Origin: JBEKJU01 sp050011095
GTDB taxonomy: Bacteria > Desulfobacterota > Syntrophorhabdia > Syntrophorhabdales > WCHB1-27
Direction of reading: 5' to 3'
Length of the DNA stretch: 16,874 nucleotides
Assembly (NCBI GenBank): GCA_050011095.1
Contig: JBEKJU010000065.1
Span: 1-16,874, forward strand
The translations under genes were made by a program, and so were the position numbers. The notes below the pieces were generated by a model that was given only the letters and a program-made list of their open reading frames with translations, was not told the DNA's origin and did no database searches. Of the stretch, positions 14,214-16,874 are shown in pieces. Positions within the stretch are counted from its first letter, which is position 1, and each line of letters opens with the position of its first letter.

Positions 14214-14246
14214 TATGGCAGGAAAAGGGGGCTTAACGGAAGAGCG

Positions 14247-14672
14247 ATGGCGGAAACGGAGGTCCTCTCCGATATCGTGACGGATGGCATGGTCGAGGAA
14301 GAACTGGGCAAGATAGCCCTGGCGAGGGCGTCAAGCGAGGAGGTGCGCCGGCTCGGCGGTCATCTCGTCACTGTCCGCGCCGAGGTGGCCAGGGAAGCCG
14401 TGGAGTTGGCAGCGAACAGGGGTATTGACATCCCGCAGGACCTCAATGAAGATTACAGGGCGATGCTGGACCGGCTCTCCCGCCTCATGCCGGTCGACTT
14501 TGACAGGCAGTACGTGGACGCCGTGCTGAAAGAACACGAGAGGACGGTCTCGCAGCTCATGGAAGATGTCGGGAATATTTCCGATCCCGAGGTGCGGTCC
14601 TTCGCGGAGAGGGCCTTCGAGATGGTGGAGGACCACTTTCGCCTCGCGCGTCTCGTCGCTGCCAAGCTTTGA
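14247..14672 (+). CDS. DUF4142-like helical bundle protein without signal peptide
   Basis: A 141-residue, largely helical protein. The pattern EEELGKIALARASSEEVRRLGGHLV, then FDRQYVDAVLKEHERTVSQLMED and DPEVRSFAERAFEMVEDHFRLARLV, matches DUF4142, a ferritin-like four-helix family whose members are usually exported. Here the N-terminus MAETEVLSDIVTDGMV is acidic and lacks a signal sequence, so the protein should stay in the cytoplasm. GGAAGAG precedes the ATG. Biochemical function unknown. It is divergent from DUF1015 and followed by a repeat copy. Confidence 0.75.
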   Translation: MAETEVLSDIVTDGMVEEELGKIALARASSEEVRRLGGHLVTVRAEVAREAVELAANRGIDIPQDLNEDYRAMLDRLSRLMPVDFDRQYVDAVLKEHERTVSQLMEDVGNISDPEVRSFAERAFEMVEDHFRLARLVAAKL

Positions 14673-14688
14673 TGCGACAACAAGGATG

Positions 14689-14714
14689 TGGCGAAGATAA
14701 GCTACTCCGTATGA
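14689..14714. repeat. Third copy of the short dispersed repeat
   Basis: Matches 3618-3643 at 23 of 26 bases (first 14 identical: TGGCGAAGATAAGC). It lies 17 bases after the DUF4142-like stop. Like the other copies it is intergenic and follows the 3' end of a gene. Confidence 0.5.
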
Positions 14715-14779
14715 TACCGCAATAGCCCACCCGTAAGGGGTGATTGTCCGTCGATAGCCCTTTCCAAGCAACCCCGAAT

Positions 14780-14788
14780 TGATATAAT
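14780..14788 (+). promoter_or_regulatory. Extended -10 promoter for the Smr/deoxyribosyltransferase pair
   Basis: TGATATAAT: a perfect TATAAT (14783-14788) preceded by the TGn extension. No good -35. The predicted start near 14795 supports the ATG at 14809 or 14824 over GTG 14797. Confidence 0.6.
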
Positions 14789-14823
14789 ATGACGCGGTGG
14801 TTCGAAAGATGAATGGTGGGTGT

Positions 14824-15126
14824 ATGGACGAATCGGACGTGATCGATGTTCCCGTTGACGGTGTGCTCGACCTTCACACATTCAGTCCGAAGGAGGTAAA
14901 GGAGTTGGTCGTAGATTATCTCGCCGTCTGCCGGGAGCGCGGGATTCTCCAGGTAAGGATCATCCATGGAAAGGGTACGGGACAATTGAGGCGCACGGTC
15001 CATAGCATCCTCGGCCGACTGCCCGCGGTCGCATCATTCAGGCTTGCGGGTGGAGACGCGGGCGGCTTCGGGGCGACCGTCGTGGAGCTTAAGGGTACCA
15101 TCGTTGATTCCGGGGATGCGTCATGA
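14824..15126 (+). CDS. Smr-domain protein (small MutS-related)
   Basis: A 100-residue protein consisting essentially of an Smr domain: the LDLH motif (15-18) followed by a helix, then IIHGKGTGQLR (46-56), and GGFGATVVEL at the end. Smr domains bind or nick nucleic acids; stand-alone forms include RNA endonucleases. Chosen start ATG 14824 (MDESDVIDVP) is 29 bases after the predicted transcription start; ATG 14809 is a possible alternative, as GGTGG lies about 9 bases before it. The last codons overlap the next gene (ATGA at 15123), indicating translational coupling. Confidence 0.85.
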   Translation: MDESDVIDVPVDGVLDLHTFSPKEVKELVVDYLAVCRERGILQVRIIHGKGTGQLRRTVHSILGRLPAVASFRLAGGDAGGFGATVVELKGTIVDSGDAS

Positions 15127-15602
15127 AGATCTACTTTGCCCACCCGGCGTTTACCGAGGCGCAGAGGGCATTCAAGGCCCGTTTTCTCGACAGTCTCCGT
15201 TCGTCGCTGGGAAAGATTTATCTGGAGAAAGACCTCCCCGTACCGGAGATCCTCGACCCCTTCGCGTATTCCCCGGACATCGAGGACATGCCTGGGCACA
15301 AGGCGCTATGTTCGGCTGCTGTCGCGTCGGTCTGCTGCCGCCTGATGCGGGACTGCTTTTTGGTCCTTGCGGTTGCCGATGACGGTGACACGGGGGTTGC
15401 CTTCGAGCTTGGGTTTGCCTGGGCCCTGGGGATACCGGCAATCCTCGTCTCCGGGGCGGAGGCGGCGGACGACACGAATGCAATGCTCGCCGGCACATCC
15501 CAGGCCCGCATCTCGCAGGTGCTTCAGCCCGAAAAGATGGCCATGCTCGTCAATCTCATATACGGCTTCAGCGCATCTATGGCTTTCAATGCATCGGCCT
15601 GA
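15123..15602 (+). CDS. Nucleoside 2-deoxyribosyltransferase-like protein
   Basis: A 159-residue protein of the nucleoside 2-deoxyribosyltransferase / DNPH1 superfamily, which cleave or exchange the N-glycosidic bond of deoxynucleosides or their monophosphates. It shows IYFAHPAFTEAQRAF at the N-terminus (substrate loop), DCFLVLAVADDGDTGVAFELGFAWALGIPAI with the expected nucleophile Glu at 95, and a trailing helix. Known enzymes have D-x-G-T-AFE-GYA around this Glu; here the order is DGDTGVAFELGFA, close to it. Coupled to the Smr gene by a 4-base overlap. The exact substrate is unknown. Confidence 0.82.
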   Translation: MKIYFAHPAFTEAQRAFKARFLDSLRSSLGKIYLEKDLPVPEILDPFAYSPDIEDMPGHKALCSAAVASVCCRLMRDCFLVLAVADDGDTGVAFELGFAWALGIPAILVSGAEAADDTNAMLAGTSQARISQVLQPEKMAMLVNLIYGFSASMAFNASA

Positions 15603-15734
15603 ATAGAGGAAGGGCTTCTTCTTGTTGTTGTCGCGAATGGACGACGGCATGTTCCGGAAAGTCACCACCCGCCTGGCCGGTCAGGTGGGGAAACAGCAAC
15701 GCGACTCCCTCCGATTGCCCTGCTCTTTAGAAGG

Positions 15735-16568
15735 TCAAGGGGCTATTCTTTCGACGCCTGTATAAACCTTCCCGGTTCCGGTTCTCGCAGACCTGATGAG
15801 CGTAAGATTTATACTCTTTGCAAGGTCGATGGCGAGAGAGGTGGGAGAGGAAAAACCGACGAGTATGTGTGCACCGAGGCGTCCGGTTTTGAGGGTCATC
15901 TCGTAACTTAACCGCGATGTAAGCACCACAATCATGGCCTTCTCAACCTTGTCTTCAAATACCAGCCTGCCGATGGCCTTGTCGAGGGCGTTGTGTCTAC
16001 CCACATCTTCCGAAAATGCGAGGAGCCCGTACGCCTCGTCGAAGATGGCTGCGCCGTGTGCTCCTCCCGTGTCAGAATAGACCCCCTGATGACGCTCTAC
16101 AACCTCAAGTAGGCCATCGAGCCGGGACAAGGGCATGGTGAACGAGCCTTTCCGTACCTGAACTTTTGTGCAGATGTCCTCGATCATTTCCTTCCCGCAT
16201 AGACCGCAGCTTGAGTAAGTGAGCAACTCCTTTGGCTTTAGGACAAGCCCCCTGGCCTCCTTTCTTTTTGGGTCAAGGGTGATATCTATTCTGTTGCCCG
16301 TCTCCTCGCCGCAATAGTTGGCCATCAATATGTCTGACATGGAATCTATAATGCCTTCGCTGTAGCAGTAGCCTAATGCGAGATACAATTCTTCCCCCGG
16401 GAGGCGCATGGTCAACTGGTAGGGTGAACCGTCGAGATACATTTCCAGAGGTTCCTCCACGACCACCGAGGTACTTGTCTGAGTGGCCAACCCATCTCGA
16501 TAGTATACGACGGGGACAGGAGTGGCTCCTCTCCTCAGTGGGGACTGCCCTTGCTGTCTGTCTGCCAA
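15735..16568 (-). CDS. fdhD: FdhD, sulfurtransferase for formate dehydrogenase maturation
   Basis: Transfers sulfur from IscS to the molybdenum/tungsten bis-MGD cofactor, needed for active formate dehydrogenase. It is 277 residues, normal length. It shows EEPLEMYLDG and MRLPGEELYLALGYCYSEGII, the essential SSCGLCGK with C121 and C124 (same numbers as in E. coli), SDTGGAHGAAIFD, SEDVGRHNALDKAIG, LTSRLSYEM and GFSSPTSLAIDLAK. A TTG start is used: AGGAG lies 9 bases upstream and no better in-frame start exists. It stands alone and no formate dehydrogenase gene is in the window. It converges with the deoxyribosyltransferase gene across 132 bases without a gene. Formate metabolism fits an anaerobic, possibly syntrophic, host. 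Confidence 0.95.
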   Translation of the reverse strand: MADRQQGQSPLRRGATPVPVVYYRDGLATQTSTSVVVEEPLEMYLDGSPYQLTMRLPGEELYLALGYCYSEGIIDSMSDILMANYCGEETGNRIDITLDPKRKEARGLVLKPKELLTYSSCGLCGKEMIEDICTKVQVRKGSFTMPLSRLDGLLEVVERHQGVYSDTGGAHGAAIFDEAYGLLAFSEDVGRHNALDKAIGRLVFEDKVEKAMIVVLTSRLSYEMTLKTGRLGAHILVGFSSPTSLAIDLAKSINLTLIRSARTGTGKVYTGVERIAP

Positions 16569-16770
16569 CGGGTTATACTCCTCTTGCCTTCAATCTATCC
16601 ATTCGGCCACTGTCTTACCACACAAGCCTTCCTGCAACCATCATATCAGCAACAGGTACGCCGCCATATTATCCCATATTATGCATCTTAAAGCCACCCC
16701 CTTTAGTCCACCCGGCAGGGCAAACGCATTGGGGGGGGGAGTACTGTCAACCTAATTTCATTAAGGTAAA

Positions 16771-16800
16771 CCCCCGGCTCTGCCGGGGGACTCCTGGAGT
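16771..16800. repeat. Two back-to-back palindromes
   Basis: CCCCCGGC-tct-GCCGGGGG (8-pair stem, 3-base loop, 16771-16789), immediately followed by ACTCC-t-GGAGT (16790-16800). Such subterminal hairpins just ahead of a gene occur at IS200/IS605 ends; a terminator or REP-like unit is also possible. The 9-base G run at 16731-16739 precedes it. Confidence 0.45.
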
Positions 16801-16852
16801 TTGACTTTTGCGGGATTGTGCTTTTCGCAGGTAACGGTAAGGAGCGCGTGAG

Positions 16853-16874
16853 ATGGCAGGTTCTTTCATCGTCA
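16853..16874 (+). CDS. Start of a further gene, cut by the window end
   Basis: ATG at 16853 with AAGGAG 8 bases upstream; only seven residues (MAGSFIV) are visible. Product unknown. The nearby palindromes would fit a transposase gene of the IS200/IS605 kind, but seven residues cannot show this. Confidence 0.45.

Noticed and set aside
14797..14823. GTG 14797 as start of the Smr protein
   Set aside because: It lies at the predicted transcription start with no room for a ribosome site, and family similarity starts after 14824.
16731..16739. Run of nine G as a phase-variation switch
   Set aside because: It is not inside a gene nor between recognisable -35 and -10 elements; it may simply be a sequencing-prone tract.
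1..16874. CRISPR arrays, tRNA or rRNA genes
   Set aside because: No regularly spaced direct repeats, no tRNA T-arm or anticodon-arm patterns and no rRNA-like sequence were seen on either strand.

Overview
The window is GC-rich, gene-dense DNA that reads as the chromosome of an anaerobic Gram-negative bacterium. A BcrC-BcrB-activase-activase cluster of the benzoyl-CoA reductase / 2-hydroxyacyl-CoA dehydratase type, FdhD for formate dehydrogenase maturation, sigma-54 and sigma-28 promoter-like sites, and a PAS hybrid histidine kinase together suggest a Desulfobacterota-like (former Deltaproteobacteria) aromatic-degrading or syntrophic organism, perhaps near Syntrophorhabdia. The taxonomic placement is inference; no rRNA or other marker gene is present.

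Layout. 1-2027: 3' part of a PAS-PAS hybrid histidine kinase. 2028-2299: structured, repeat-bearing intergenic DNA. 2374-3509: a class II-type histone-deacetylase-family gene broken by a frame change and a missing conserved block. 3521-3643: inverted copies of a short dispersed repeat. 3704-6105: a compact regulatory locus in which a sigma-54 enhancer-binding protein (4240-5775) is flanked by two small minus-strand genes, a predicted ABM-fold protein and a six-cysteine 72-residue protein. Each small gene has a well-matched -24/-12 promoter in front of it. 6106-6466: AT-rich control region with dyads and a TTGACA promoter. 6467-10717: four-gene cluster in the order of bcrC-bcrB-bcrA-bcrD, encoding two dehydratase/reductase subunits and two ATP-dependent activases.

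10719-10773: short copy of the repeat found at 2137-2269. 10817-11159: a near-consensus sigma-28 (FliA) promoter and an 86-residue protein made of three FliM N-terminus-like CheY-docking motifs and nothing else. 11171-14084 (minus): DUF1015, a TrmN6/YfiC-like methyltransferase and a long-chain polyprenyl diphosphate synthase, tightly packed as an operon. 14247-15602 (plus): DUF4142-like protein, then a translationally coupled Smr-domain protein and nucleoside 2-deoxyribosyltransferase-like protein. 15735-16568 (minus): FdhD. 16771-16874: two back-to-back palindromes and the first codons of a further gene.

The strongest leads for something undescribed are the stand-alone triple CheY-docking protein with its flagellar-type promoter, and the enhancer-binding protein with its two flanking small sigma-54 genes next to the aromatic/acyl-CoA reductase cluster. 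All motif statements come from reading the sequence; no database search was made.
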